From Phytophthora quininea (taxonomy: Eukaryota > Oomycota > Peronosporomycetes > Peronosporales > Peronosporaceae), in the NCBI GenBank assembly GCA_011947345.1, contig JAAVTG010000550.1:124001-188000 (forward strand): a stretch of DNA of 64,000 nt, in the 5' to 3' direction. This document shows positions 1-9,644 of the stretch, in pieces; position 1 is the stretch's first letter, and every line of letters starts with the position of its first letter. Position numbers and translations under genes: made by a program. A model generated the notes under the pieces. That model did no database searches. It saw only the letters and a program-made list of their open reading frames with translations, and was not told where the DNA came from.

Positions 1-235
1 AGTGTGGCCATTCGGCCTTATCGTTTCCTATGTCTTTCAGTATGTCCTATACAAATATACATTAAACGAAGGTTCGTTTCAGATCTTGCGACCCTCTACG
101 AAAACTCGAACCGTCGTCATCCGCGGGAATTGTGAAACTTCGCAAGCGCCTAGTATAGGACCGCCCGTCCTAACATAGTCCGACGTCGTCCTGAACTAGG
201 CGTCTTCTTAAACCCAGGTTCGTGAGTCTAGCGTA

Positions 236-850
236 GTGACGCATTGCCACTATATCCAGGGGTTCGTCAGCATGGTTTTGACTCTGCCTCAGTATACCCT
301 TAGCGCACCCAATACTGCGAAAGTTCCACTGCTCAACCCTTCGACCCGCCGCGTAGCGAACAATCGCAACACCACATTGCGACTAGAAAGCTTTCACCGC
401 CGACAATTACGCTCCGTCCTCAACGTCAACTATCCAAGACGACTGCCCAACGTCGACCTCTACGAGATCTACGACGAGAGACCGCTCCGCCACAGGATCA
501 CCAAGGCGAGATGGGGCCTTTTCGGTCACATCCTCAGACGGCCACGAGATATTCCGGCGAACCTCCACATGACGGCCTACTTTGCTACATCCACAGCGGG
601 CAAATGGAGAGGACGAACACGCACCACGTTGCCGGTTATTCTCGACCAAGACCTCACCGCCAGCGGATGTGGCTATCGGCTTCGAACTGGCAACGACTTG
701 GACACACTACGAACACTAGCGCACGACCGACGCAAATGGAAAGCACTCACAAGGACTGTTACAGAAGCTCTAGCAGCGAACGGAGACTCGACGTATGCGG
801 ACACCACCCTATGCCGCCGCCTAGCTAAACTGAGGCTAGCGCAGGTGTAA
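236..850 (+). pseudogene. LINE reverse transcriptase, C-terminal fragment
   Basis: The ORF resembles the C-terminal tail of non-LTR retrotransposon reverse transcriptases. It has the block F-H-R-R-x-L-R followed by R-W-G-L-F-G-H-I-L-R-R-P, and near the end D-R-R-K-W-K-A-L, which matches the D-R-x-x-W-R-x-L box common in such tails. The catalytic fingers and palm are absent, so this is a 5'-truncated copy, as is usual after target-primed reverse transcription. A short ATC/AGC repeat follows within 25 bp, consistent with a LINE 3' tail. The family is a different one from the L1-like elements at 55-59 and 63-64 kb. Bases 1-235 show no recognisable domain and may be a decayed part of the same element. 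Confidence 0.7.
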
Positions 851-871
851 ATTGGCTACGCGAACACGTAA

Positions 872-895
872 ATCATCATCATCAGCAGCAGCAGC
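872..895 (+). repeat. (ATC)n(AGC)n tail of LINE fragment
   Basis: Four ATC units run into four AGC units directly after the LINE stop codon. Simple-repeat 3' tails are normal for RTE/CR1-type LINEs, so this probably marks the 3' end of the fragment. Confidence 0.55.
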
Positions 896-896
896 C

Positions 897-1006
897 CTCC
901 ATTTTTGCCAAAATTGTTATTAATTCGCTCTCACATAACCAGGCTACACTCGCAGGACAGATTTTGCACCGGCGGGAAGGTGACAGATGCATTCTGTCCG
1001 TCGGTG
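897..1006 (+). mobile_element. Pogo-like transposon, 3' end remnant
   Basis: This stretch aligns without obvious gaps over its last 76 bases to the right end of the pogo-like element at 24,445-24,520. Both finish with CATTCTGTCCGTCGGTG followed by TA. Only the 3' flank and terminal repeat are present. The transposase is missing, so it is a truncated relic sitting directly against the LINE tail. Confidence 0.75.
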
Positions 1007-1060
1007 TACTGACTTTGATTTTGTGCGTTTAGATGTTCCCCTGTGCGCTTCATAGCACGG

Positions 1061-1172
1061 CGAATGAGCGGCAAGACATGAATTTCTTTGGTCTTTCACC
1101 TCCAGACGTCCTGTGAGAGCATCGCTCGTTCATCTCAAGATTTTGTTGGAGTGGCGTGTTGATTATCTTGAT
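1061..1172. repeat. Dispersed repeat, copy 1
   Basis: About 112 bp are roughly 88% identical by eye to the reverse complement of 21,299-21,412. Both contain GCGGCAAGACATGA and GACGTCCTGTGAGAGCATCG. The second copy lies inside an open frame of unknown function, so this is probably a fragment of the same unrecognised repeat. Confidence 0.7.
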
Positions 1173-1356
1173 GAGAAGTAAACATTTTACTGTACTACAC
1201 TAAGCTTTAACATGACCAGCGATTGCGCGTCCGTATACTTGGCGAGGCTTATTTGCGCTTTAGACAGACGTGACTCTGGTCATCTTCGCCCATTGTGCTT
1301 ACACCACGTAGAGCGACGACCAGTTGTGCACTTCCCTCTTCAAGACGCAAGTCACT

Positions 1357-1372
1357 ACTCATTCTTCAATTT
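1357..1372 (+). promoter_or_regulatory. Oomycete-type initiator / core promoter
   Basis: The sequence ACTCATTCTTCAATTT matches the oomycete core promoter consensus GCTCATTyyNCAwTTT at all but the first base. It lies 46 bp upstream of the ATG of the RxLR gene at 1,418, the usual distance. A pyrimidine-rich leader follows. Confidence 0.65.
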
Positions 1373-1417
1373 CCTGCCGGCCGCCAGCCTCTCCACCTTC
1401 TCCAGCGCGACCCAGCA

Positions 1418-1798
1418 ATGCGACTTTCCTATGCGTTGATCGCAGTCGTTGCTATCGTCTCCTCTTCATACATCGGCGCTCTCCCTGATTCTTCTGTAGC
1501 GTCGACGCCGTCCGTCCAGTCCTTTCGCCACAATCCGCAGAATCCAAACGGAGGAAGGGTTTTGCGAACACGCACCATCGACAATGGAGGCGACGGCGAC
1601 GATTTGGAGACCGCCGACGAAGAGAGGCATCTGACTTTCATTAAGTACAACAAGATGCTCAAGGGCGGTCAATACAAAGAAGACGCTTTCGCGCTGGTTC
1701 GAGTGTGGTGTTTCTCTGGACAAGGACAAGAAGAAGCTCAACCTGAAGAAGAACCCACAGTACCAGGAATTGTACGACGACCACGCCGCATACCGTAA
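1418..1798 (+). pseudogene. RxLR-type secreted effector, frameshifted C-terminus
   Basis: The start at 1,418 gives a typical signal peptide (about residues 1-21, ending ..SSYIGA) and follows an oomycete initiator. RVLR lies at residues 47-50 and an acidic stretch ends in DEER at 67-70, the standard RxLR-EER arrangement for host-cell entry of oomycete effectors. After about residue 95 the frame becomes proline/glutamate rich. The frame shifted by one base reads on as lysine/tyrosine-rich sequence typical of effector C-termini and stops at 1,814. A one-base indel near 1,700-1,712 is therefore likely. The C-terminal family is not recognised. It is either a pseudogene or a sequencing error. Confidence 0.75.
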
Positions 1799-1814
1799 GA
1801 CTCTCGAATACTGA

Positions 1815-2593
1815 AGCGGTCCCAAGTGGCAAATGAGATTATCATGAATTGTTCTAGACCAGAGTTAGTACATTTTAGCGGTTCTTCACGTGATCACCTC
1901 TCGTAGTCAAGGCTTCTATGATCTGATCCATTTGAACTAGAACGTGAGGTCGGCACCTACATCCCCACAAACACGTAGGCGTTAGACTTACTTTTTCTTA
2001 CTCTCCATGCATGATCCACAAAATTAGTATATGGTTATCTCCAGCAGGAAGGGCAGTGGTTACAGGACGTGAATACCCCAAGTTCGCTTCATGCGCACTG
2101 CAAATACTGAGAATGATAGGAGCCCGAATAGGCGCGGGAAAACAATCACGAGCCCATTCCGCCAAATATACCCAGTTTTACTTTTTACGCAAAGATGGCA
2201 TACAGTCCTGGAATGGCAACCTCCATGTCCTCGGCCAAAAGAAGGCATTCCGACGTAAACAATTACCCCCCACACACACACAGAAAGCCGTTCTGGCGAT
2301 ACTGATCCTGCTGCCGATTTATTGGTCTTTCACTACGAGCTTGAACATAGATTCTTTTAGAGTTCTCGATTTCATAAACTTACGAGCACACAAATGCCCG
2401 TATTCGTAGTGAGCACCATGAGACCCCGACGATACTCCAAGGTGATACAATTTCGAGTATGAGGCAAATTTCCGAGATTACGGGTGTAGTATACGTGCCC
2501 AGGCTACGGTTTACTGGACCGCCGATGGCATCGGCAACCACCAGCAAGCACGCCAGATTCTTTTTACCTGAGGTAGAACATGCGTCTTACACT
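1815..2593. other. Intergenic, no supported gene
   Basis: The only sizeable frame (2,011-2,409) has no domain, signal peptide or promoter and is not called. The stretch contains one copy (2,068-2,098) of a short dispersed unit also seen twice at 8.2 kb. Confidence 0.5.
2068..2098 (+). repeat. Short dispersed repeat unit (copy 1 of 3)
   Basis: The unit reads ACGTGAATrCC..TTCGCTTCAT and is shared with 8,181-8,212 and 8,231-8,263. Its origin is unknown. Confidence 0.5.
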
Positions 2594-2608
2594 CTCACTT
2601 TGCAATTT
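2594..2608 (+). promoter_or_regulatory. Oomycete-type initiator
   Basis: CTCACTTTGCAATTT differs from the consensus core CTCATTyyNCAATTT by one base. It lies 30 bp before the ATG at 2,638 of the next effector-like gene. Confidence 0.6.
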
Positions 2609-2637
2609 CAGCTCAAGCCCTCAGACGCGCTGCAACC

Positions 2638-3008
2638 ATGCGTTTCTTCTCCACCGCGCTGGTCCTCGCGGCCATCCTGCCGACGAGCTGTAAAGCTTTG
2701 TCTGAGCCGCAGCAGAAGGCCGTGATCACTTTGTCGGACGCTCAAGGTGACAAGTCTTCGGTTACCACTTTCAACGACGGCAAGATCGCACAAGTTTTGA
2801 GAACTATCGATACGACGGAGGGCGATGGCAACAAAGAGCGAAGCGATCCGAAAGCAACCGTAGTGAAGTTGAGAAAATCCCGCAAGCTAACGAGAAACTC
2901 GGTCAAGCGGGGAAATCAGACATTGTGGCGGAGTTCGGAAAGTTCTACCTCAAAGCCTTAGCTCTCGCGATGAAGAGCTACATACCCCTAGTACTAAGTA
3001 GTTACTGA
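2638..3008 (+). pseudogene. RxLR-like secreted effector (QVLR variant), frameshifted
   Basis: The start is chosen 30 bp after an oomycete initiator. The first 20 residues form a clear signal peptide (hydrophobic core ALVLAAILP, cleavage near SCKA/L). QVLR stands where RxLR is expected and is followed by an acidic stretch ending in KER, a degenerate EER. The reading frame stops at 2,961 after a basic, low-complexity tail. A neighbouring frame gives a more protein-like alanine/leucine-rich C-terminus that stops at 3,006-3,008. A one-base indel around 2,860-2,885 is therefore likely. The VLR-T-x-T/I-D context resembles the gene at 1,418, so the two may be old tandem duplicates. Confidence 0.6.
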
Positions 3009-3475
3009 TCGCAAGCTTTAGCTGTGGAACCTACCTGTCTTCCTAGTCGGTTAGCCCCTTTGAAAAAGTTGCACCTAATCAGTATTACCGCGGGAATAAA
3101 CATTTTTTCATCCGGAATTTTTGTCATGGTGATGCTTAGTAAGCAACTCCTCAATATCTTCGCGCCATCTTGAATCATTAAATGCCTCCGGACAAGACTA
3201 CCCCTTGATTTTGCTCGACAGCAAACAGTGTGGAAAAGAAATGGTTATTTTCACCGCGAATAGCTGTTGGAGAAAAAATAGTCAATCATCTACATGCGAT
3301 TGCTTTATTGCCGGCGTTGCATTCCAGAACTTAGTAAATTAGATTTAATACCGCAGATTGAGAACTCGCAAATAATCGGTAATCGAAGCCCCCGCCCCAC
3401 ACACAAGCGTTTGCTATGTAGTAATACTCATACCGTACCACCAAATCTTAGGAAGTGCATGTTGTACATACCGAC
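3009..3475. other. Intergenic, nothing recognised
   Basis: AT-rich sequence with short frames only. No domain, repeat or promoter was recognised on either strand. Confidence 0.4.
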
Positions 3476-3678
3476 TGTTGAGGATTTGCCACTGATCTTC
3501 TCTGTGGCAGACAGTACAAGGCAACTCGCAAGACAAGAGTGTTGATAATGAAGTTTTCATAGTTCTAGAACAGTGCTTCTGTGGTGCTAGGATAGGAAGG
3601 CATGCCCTGCACGCTTTCATCACAATGGTCACTTTTCATTCTGCACTGCAACGATCAAGAGCCCTTCCATTTATTAGT
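3476..3678 (-). mobile_element. Copia solo LTR
   Basis: About 203 bp match the reverse complement of the 199-bp LTRs at 44,483-44,681 and 49,055-49,253. The match runs from TGTTGAGGATTTGCC to TTAGT with scattered substitutions. No internal Copia sequence is present, so this is a solo LTR left by LTR-LTR recombination. The flanks CCGAC (3,471-3,475) and TCGAC (3,679-3,683) match at 4 of 5 bases, consistent with a decayed 5-bp target duplication. It is clearly older than the full element. Confidence 0.88.
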
Positions 3679-3884
3679 TCGACGTCTTGCTCGCTCCACT
3701 TGAGTGACGACGAGTGCAAGGCAAGACCAGTGTGGTTTGGTTTCGAAGTGAGATGTATTGATGTCAAGTGTTAAGCTGTGTCCAAACGACTCTTAGTGTC
3801 CGACCCTCATCTCACTGAGAACGCCGGTGCCGCTCCGCATCGATCTACGAGGGTGAACAGCCATCGTGTACCCGGAAGATCAGG

Positions 3885-4174
3885 CTAACTGCCCGTGACC
3901 TTGCCCCTTGCCTTCGCTTTGGCATTCTCGACATAGTACTGAATCTTCTTAGCGTTTTCGATGCCCTTGTCGATGATCGGCTGGGCGTTGATGTTATCGA
4001 CAATGATCTTGAGCAACTTGACAGGGTTCTTACTCAGCTGCCTGGCCACTGGCTGTTCAACGTTGTTGGTGGATGGTTCGGTGCGGAGGCCGCGGGCCTG
4101 GTATGCGCTGGCAATGTTGGCGTCGTCTGTAGAACAACGAGTGCGACGATCTTGAGGAAGCTGGAGAATGTCAT
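3885..4174 (-). pseudogene. RxLR effector, frameshifted within the signal-peptide region
   Basis: The main minus-strand frame carries RGLR (a perfect RxLR) and a charged C-terminus rich in Lys/Ile/Asn that stops at 3,885. Its own upstream part is not signal-like. One base out of frame, an ATG at 4,174 opens a good signal peptide (FSSFLKIVALVVL). The distance from that ATG to the stop is not a multiple of three, so a single indel separates the secretion signal from the RxLR body. No EER follows the motif. This is the third RxLR-type locus in 3 kb to show one break. The C-terminal family is not recognised. Confidence 0.6.
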
Positions 4175-5120
4175 TGCTGTGTTGTTGGTAGGCTTGTTGG
4201 GGGCTAGTCAAATGTTGGAATGAGTGAGGAGTAGCAAGTAGCATTACGCTGGTCTGCACTGCCTGAAAGACTGTCGTTGCTGTTGCTGATGATGATCTTA
4301 CAATGTGATGATGACCTTGCGCATGCAGGCATCTGATGCAGCTCACCAAAACCGCAACCGGCTTTTTGGCAGGATCGGCGTCGTCGCCACCAGAACACGC
4401 AGTTGAAGTACGCTTACGCAAGGCCGGCTGTTAGGTTTGACTTGCGTGCTCAAGTCTACTGCAACAGCAACAGCTCTTCCTGGACGGCCTTGGTGGGCGG
4501 CGAGAGCGACTACGAGTTAGTTTAGCTACATCACTTTGCAACTTGCTTCAAGAGCGACAAGCAACTACCAAATACACGTTGGCTTACGGGAGTTCCAGCT
4601 CCCAATTCGTGAGCACGTCACATACAACCACCAACCTGCTGTTGTTACTTCCGAAGGAAAATGTAGAAGTGAATTTATTGAGCTTAGTTCTCTCATATGC
4701 AGTGTCTCCCGTTGAGACTGTCCGTTGACAACTGCCGCTCACCGCTCGTCTGTCCGTTGTTAACTGCTAAAGTAGCGCTGTTGTTGGGCCTACATCCCGG
4801 CAACGGCGTCGCTATGTAGCTGCAGCTACAACACCTGCGCTGACCAGGCCATGGCTCCCCTATTCGACGCGGACATGGTGTTGCTGTGGCAGAGCTTGGC
4901 CTTTGCCTCAAGGCAAGGCAGACGAGAGGGTGAAGATCATCTTAGACTACTACTAGAGACTTGCTGTCTGTCCGTTTGTCCGTCGGTCGGTCTGTCGCCG
5001 AGTTTCGATGGACAAGATCCGGCGCTGCCATTGGCTGCCGAGCGCCAGCGACGGCGGCGCATATTCGCCGAAAAGAGTTTCGGCCAATCGCTGCCGAGCG
5101 GAGCGAAGGCGGCCCGAGAC
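4175..5120. other. Intergenic, nothing firm
   Basis: Only short overlapping frames occur. A GTCC/GTCGG-rich run lies at about 4,965-4,995. No domain is recognised in any frame. Confidence 0.4.
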
Positions 5121-5150
5121 GTGGACCACACCAATAGTAGGGTGGTCCAC
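5121..5150. repeat. 9-bp inverted repeat
   Basis: GTGGACCAC (5,121-5,129) and GTGGTCCAC (5,142-5,150) form a perfect inverted pair with a 12-base loop, just upstream of the zinc-finger-like frame. It could be a hairpin or a protein-binding site. Confidence 0.5.
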
Positions 5151-5164
5151 ACCAAACGTACTTA

Positions 5165-5386
5165 ATGAAGAGGTCGATAGTAGTCCCCCAACCAAACGCG
5201 ATGGAGCGTGGGAACGTTACCTGCGCTCGCTGCTCTGCAGAGGTGACGCGTGCGCCGCTCGACCTCGACGGCCTTGGCCACCAGTGCCTCCGCTGCGTTT
5301 GCTGCGAGGAGCTCCTCGAGTGGGATTCCTTCGAGAGGCCACGCGCCAGGAGCGCATCGCGGCGGTGTCGGGCGTGCGACGGCTAG
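5165..5386 (+). pseudogene. LIM-like zinc-binding domain fragment
   Basis: The 73-residue frame has C-A-R-C, then about 15 residues, then G-H-Q-C-L-R-C-V-C-C-E-E-L-L, and finally C-R-A-C. This resembles one LIM module (C-x2-C ... H-x2-C-x2-C-x2-C ... C-x2-C), with the His one residue too close to the next Cys. The sequence is GC-rich, unlike the Helitron next to it. No second LIM or partner domain follows in frame. It may be a gene fragment picked up by the adjacent Helitron or an older exon that the Helitron landed beside. A chance cysteine-rich frame cannot be excluded. Confidence 0.35.
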
Positions 5387-5617
5387 CGCCGCTTCTGGCA
5401 CAGCACCGCCGCCGAGCAGCCGCTGCCACGGTTGGACCGGCGGCAGGAGACCATGGCCCTGGTGGCGTTAAATTTGTATTTAAATTTGTATTATATTGTG
5501 TATTGATCCAAAAACAGTGGTATGACGGGCAACAACGTAAAGTTCGGATAGGACCGGGATGACGATCGTGGTCGTTCCAGGTGATAGTCGTCCATTGCCC
5601 ACCCGCGCGAGCAACCA

Positions 5618-7178
5618 AACGAAATCCTGCGCTATGTTGATGCTCGGCATATTGCTCCTGTGGAGGCATGCATCCGGCTTCTGAATTACAGGATCGGGCA
5701 TGAGGTTTCAAAACGACCAGCGCTACGCGTAACGACGGGGGCAGTTCATCCACGCGGGAAGTTTCACAAAAGTTTCTTTTTGTTGATGAGCCTGGTGGAA
5801 CGGGAAAGTCTACGCTACTTCGACACGTTTTGGCCAGAGTGCGTCTGGATGGGAAGATTGCACTTGCTGTTGCGTCCAATGGAATTGCATCTCCACTCCT
5901 CATGGGCGGGCGTACGGCGCATTCTACTTTTAAAATTCCGCTGAAACTGGACAAGGATTCTACGTGTTCGATTTTCAAACAATCGCACCTGCGCAAGCTT
6001 ATCCAGCAGACCAGTTTGGTCATTTGGGATGAAGCTCCGATGACGCATCGCCACGCGTTTGAGGCTGTCGACCGAATGCTACGGGACATTATGGATAACC
6101 CCAGGAGCCTTTCGGCGGAAAGGTTTTTGTCCTCTCAGGAGATTTCCGTAATATCCTTCCTGTCGTGAAGAGAGGCACGCCTGCAGAAACGATCAACGCG
6201 TGTATAAAGGAATCGCCTCTGTGGAGACACTTTTGCAGGTTTGGTTAACGCAGAACATGCGCATTGGGAGCGAGGGGACAGGAGAAAGCGACGAGGATAT
6301 CCTGTCTTTCTCTGATTTTGTGCTTGCCGTTGGTGAGGGTCGACACGAAAAACGTGCTGATCTTGGCAATGACTACATCAAGATTCCTGCTGATATGCTG
6401 ATCCCGAATCCTCCTGTAGAAGACGACGAGGACGAGGAAATAGCTCCAGGGGCAATACCAAGGGGTATGACCCGCATCATTGACGCAATGTATGCCGACG
6501 TTGCCAATCCGGAGGTTGCGAGTGATGAATATTTTGCCAGTCGGACCATTTTGACGACTACGAACGAGACGGTACGGAGAATCAACGAGGCAGTCGCAGC
6601 TCGACTTCCGGAGACAGCGCGGGGTATTTGTCGGTGGACTCTGTGGAGGAGGATGACGGAACGCTGTTCGAGCAGGAGTTTCTCCACTCGGTGGACATGA
6701 ACGAGATTCTACCTCACAGACTACTGCTCAAGAAGGGCATCCCCATCATGATGATGAGAAATCTGAACCCGGATCTTGGACTGTGCAACGGAACGCGTCT
6801 ACAAATCGTCGGCTTGAAGGACCATGTCATTCGAGCAACAATTATGACTGGAGAACGAACAGGCCAAGAAGTACTCATCCCGAGAATTATGTTTGTGAGC
6901 GACGACGACAACTCCGATTTCCCCTTCCGGCTACGACGAAAGCAGTTCCCCGTGCAACCAGCATTCGCCATGACGATTAACACGGCCCAAGGCCAGACGG
7001 TGTTAAACTTGGGGCTGTACTTGGCTTCCCCGTGCTTTTCCATGGCCAGTTATATGTGGCGTTGTCTCGCGTGACCTCCCGAAGCAAGTTCAAGGCGTTG
7101 ATTAATTATCCAGAATTCGTAGATCCGGACGGAGGAGTGTACACGAGAAACATCGTGTACACACAGATTTTGGATTAG
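5618..7178 (+). pseudogene. Helitron PIF1-like DNA helicase, broken
   Basis: The sequence opens with the linker N-E-I-L-R-Y-V-D-A-R-H typical of Helitron proteins. Walker A G-G-T-G-K-S-T is at 5,794-5,814 and the DEAx-like W-D-E-A-P-M is at about 6,025-6,042. G-D-F-R-N-I-L-P-V-V-K-R-G begins at 6,138, L-T-Q-N-M-R is near 6,246, and the late motif Q-L-Y-V-A-L-S-R-V-T-S is at about 7,045-7,075. The stop is at 7,176. These motifs lie in different frames (order 2, 1, 0, 2, 1 and a last change near 7,010), so at least five indels are present. The family drives rolling-circle transposition, with the helicase unwinding donor DNA. Its Rep domain is missing here. Confidence 0.88.
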
Positions 7179-7407
7179 GTGTCGAGGTCCATTGCAAGGC
7201 TAGATGAAGTAGCTTGCCACAACGAACTAGAACCTTGCTTTATGTTGGACAAATGGCACTTGGCACTTTTCATGTGTTTTATAAAATGTTTTATAAGCCT
7301 GTATGTTTTAGATTAAACTACTTAGTAATTTGTGCGAAAAGCTAACTCAACCCGCCGGAGCGTAGCGGAGGCGGACAGTCCACGCCGCTGCATCCTACCA
7401 TAACCCA

Positions 7408-7435
7408 CCGCCGCGTAGCGGCGGCGCTCGGCTAG
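7408..7435 (+). terminator. Helitron 3' hairpin and CTAG terminus
   Basis: CCGCCGC-GTA-GCGGCGG (7,408-7,424) is a perfect 7-bp hairpin. Seven bases later CTAG (7,432-7,435) is followed by T, the expected Helitron termination signal and A/T insertion junction. This is a transposition terminator, not a transcription terminator. Confidence 0.82.
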
Positions 7436-7491
7436 TACTGGTAATATTATACTGAAGTAGTTGTTCACGCACAAGTATACGGCGTATCTAC

Positions 7492-8175
7492 GTGAACAAC
7501 ATCAGACGAACAGCGAGCTCCGTCCAGATGGACGCAGATCTCAAGCTCACCCGCGACTTCGTCGACGCCCCACGTGCTGATGTAGCTGCTATTATTGTCC
7601 AGCTCTTGACGAGAGTCTTGGGTTACCGAGTGTTGTTCTTTGCCATGGTTGGCTTGCATGAGATTAACTTGTTCTCTACAGTTTGGAAAACAACCCTCGC
7701 TAGTTACAGCAGTACGTCTGGACTTGACGACATACAGAACCCTCAACTATTATACGACGCTACCATCCCAGTAAACATCCCAGTAATTATACCAGTAAAC
7801 ACTACCCGAATAGGGATTTCCCGCAGCACCAGGAGCTCACCACTTTTGGGACAGCTCATCGAAGGCGTGCATAACGAACAACTCTTAGCTGGTGCTAACT
7901 ACTTGTCTTCGGCAGTCCGTGTATGGTACGGTGTACGCTTGCCAATTCGACGTATAGATAGGACTGGCGTGTGCATACACTACAGCAAGGACGCTGGTGT
8001 CGTCGTCTGTACCACATCGTCATTTCGCGTGCTGCAGCCAGATCCTGCTTACTGGTCATTAGATGTTGACAACGTACTGAAAGGTTTGATGTGGTTACTC
8101 AGAGTGTACATGATTCACAGCATTAGTTTGGAAGGAACAAAGAATATCGTTGTTTCCAAAACGAAGGACAGTTGA
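7492..8175 (+). CDS. Hypothetical ORF, 227 aa
   Basis: This is an uninterrupted frame of 227 codons starting 57 bp beyond the Helitron 3' end. It has mixed composition and two weak hydrophobic segments (about residues 36-60 and 195-212), with no signal peptide and no recognised motif. A stretch PVNIPVIIPVN is a small internal repeat. No oomycete initiator is visible upstream. It may be chance, because the antisense also has open frames. Listed because it is long for this AT content. Confidence 0.25.
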   Translation: MNNIRRTASSVQMDADLKLTRDFVDAPRADVAAIIVQLLTRVLGYRVLFFAMVGLHEINLFSTVWKTTLASYSSTSGLDDIQNPQLLYDATIPVNIPVIIPVNTTRIGISRSTRSSPLLGQLIEGVHNEQLLAGANYLSSAVRVWYGVRLPIRRIDRTGVCIHYSKDAGVVVCTTSSFRVLQPDPAYWSLDVDNVLKGLMWLLRVYMIHSISLEGTKNIVVSKTKDS

Positions 8176-8180
8176 TACAG

Positions 8181-8263
8181 AACGTGAATGCCGCAATGTC
8201 GCTTCATAATCACAAGGCCAACTGGTACAATGCGTGAATTCCACAATTTCGCTTCATGAGCAC
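8181..8263 (+). repeat. Short dispersed repeat, two tandem units
   Basis: Two units of the ACGTGAAT..TTCGCTTCAT..CAC repeat start at 8,181 and 8,231, a spacing of about 50 bp, with related spacer bases. A third unit is at 2,068-2,098. Confidence 0.5.
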
Positions 8264-8474
8264 TGCTAGTACCCCGAACGTCACGAACTCGAGTAATGCG
8301 TAGGCGAATATTTGCGATACCATTCCGCCTTTCTTTTCGATGTGAGCGGCACACAACGTGGGAATGACAAATTCCAGGCACCCCGATGTAAACAGCACTT
8401 CCAACGCTTCTTGGAGAATACTTTCAGTCGCCGACTTCCGACGAGTTTTGCTTATCTCAACTCTATTCGCTGAA

Positions 8475-8510
8475 TGGTCTTCGGTTGATCCACCAACTCT
8501 GCCGGTTGAA
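8475..8510 (+). repeat. 36-bp dispersed repeat, copy 1
   Basis: The sequence starting TGGTCTTCGGTTGATCC and ending CCGGTTGAA recurs at 21,003-21,038 with one mismatch. The flanks share weaker similarity (CATTTTGACT downstream of both), so both may be remnants of one longer repeat. Confidence 0.6.
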
Positions 8511-8519
8511 TAGCGCTAA

Positions 8520-8786
8520 TCATTTTGACTTAAGCTTCGTTTGACCAGGTTTGACGAAGCTCTGTGATTGACCTAGCAAGAGTTTCCCTTTTGTTGACAA
8601 GTTTTGAGCTGTGGAGGAGTGAATCTGCGTCCCAGTACGTAGTTGCTCCCGAAGTGTTGCTGGGTCATGCAGTAAGGACCGAATTGCCATCACTAAGTTT
8701 TTCTCATGTTGTTTGAAGCCCAAACGTGTCAAAATGTTTTGCGTTCGGTGTTCAAGGTCGCGTAATCCAAAAACGGTCTCTTGCAA
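8520..8786 (-). CDS. Hypothetical ORF, 88 aa
   Basis: Short minus-strand frame with a charged, helical-looking sequence and no signal peptide or recognised motif. It overlaps the flank of the 36-bp repeat. Support is weak. Confidence 0.15.
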   Translation of the reverse strand: MQETVFGLRDLEHRTQNILTRLGFKQHEKNLVMAIRSLLHDPATLREQLRTGTQIHSSTAQNLSTKGKLLLGQSQSFVKPGQTKLKSK

Positions 8787-9012
8787 TATACTAGTAGTAG
8801 TAGCATGACTGCAATCACAGGCATTGACGACAAGGTCTGAATGAAGGCCGCCAAGTAAAACGCCTCGAGCATGTACACTTTGAAGATCACTTGCACGGTG
8901 ATCATATTTTGTTGGTTCGTAAGATACTAAGTAAGGCAGTCGACATTCCCATCAGCAAATGCAATATGCCCTCCTTTGATACGCCACTAACATGCACCTC
9001 TTTTCAATCTCT

Positions 9013-9644
9013 TCAGTAGCTTCCACTCGAACTGTCCTCCGTCCCGTCGACACAAATGTCAAAGTTGTCGTACTCCTCGCAGGTCAGGTCGGCATCGCAC
9101 TGCTGGTCGTCCGTGCAGTCGCTGTAGAGCGACGTGCTGCTAGGCAGGTAGGGTGCCACCGCGCACTCTTGGTAGTCGCTCTTCGTGCGGCAGTAATAGC
9201 CTTCGTCACAAGAGCCAGCCTCGCCCGCACTCGTCGTACAGTTCTCAGCTGTTCTACGTCCCGTGCGCCAGGCGTCAGGCGGCATACAGTAGCAATCTTT
9301 GTTGGCGTAGTCCATGCAGAGGCACTCGAAGCTGAAGAGGCACTTGGACGGAAGGGAAGTGTTGGTGAAGGAGCATTCCATCCAGGGCATCGTGGTGGAT
9401 TTGTCCACACCGTCCAGAAACGAGTCGTCTCTAGGCAGACACGTCTGCGTGCCCGAGCCGTTGTCCTGACAGGCGTAGTCGGCCGACTCGCAGAGCAGGA
9501 CGTCGCCCCGTTGGGGCACGTGGCGTTGTCGGCGATCACCGACACTTCACGGAACTTGTGGTGGTTGTGGTGCACCTTGTAGTGGGCGGCGGAGGCGCCA
9601 GACATGAGCAGAACGGCAGCGACAGCGAGGATCTGGAAGCGCAT
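9013..9644 (-). pseudogene. Secreted cysteine-rich protein, divergent member of the PPD family
   Basis: The ATG at 9,644 opens a clear signal peptide (residues 1-20, ..LLMSGASA/A) and a His-rich segment. After N-A-T-C-P the frame changes by one base to a frame ending at 9,013, which carries about 17 cysteines. The core F-E-C-L-C-x8-C-Y-C-M-P-P-D matches the signature of the six cysteine-rich genes between 37 and 63 kb, although the rest is too different to align by eye. A Ser/Gly tail closes the protein. The mature protein is probably apoplastic and disulfide-rich. A GC-rich site near 9,500-9,520 holds the indel. The gene lies 200 bp downstream of the START/FYVE gene on the same strand. Confidence 0.7.

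Larger units (their letters stand above)
5600..7435 (+). mobile_element. Helitron, 5'-truncated
   Basis: A PIF1-type helicase relic (5,618-7,178) is followed 230 bp later by a 7-bp-stem hairpin and CTAG, then T. This is the standard Helitron 3' end. The Rep/HUH nuclease half is absent, so the element is truncated on its left side. The left boundary cannot be fixed and is given approximately. Confidence 0.85.

Noticed and set aside
2011..2409. 132-aa plus-strand frame
   Set aside because: No signal peptide, domain or promoter. It contains part of a dispersed repeat, so a chance frame is more likely.
5008..6089. Long overlapping frames on both strands around 5.0-6.1 kb (184 and 290 aa)
   Set aside because: They result from high GC content and overlap the LIM-like and Helitron helicase frames. 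No motif in either.
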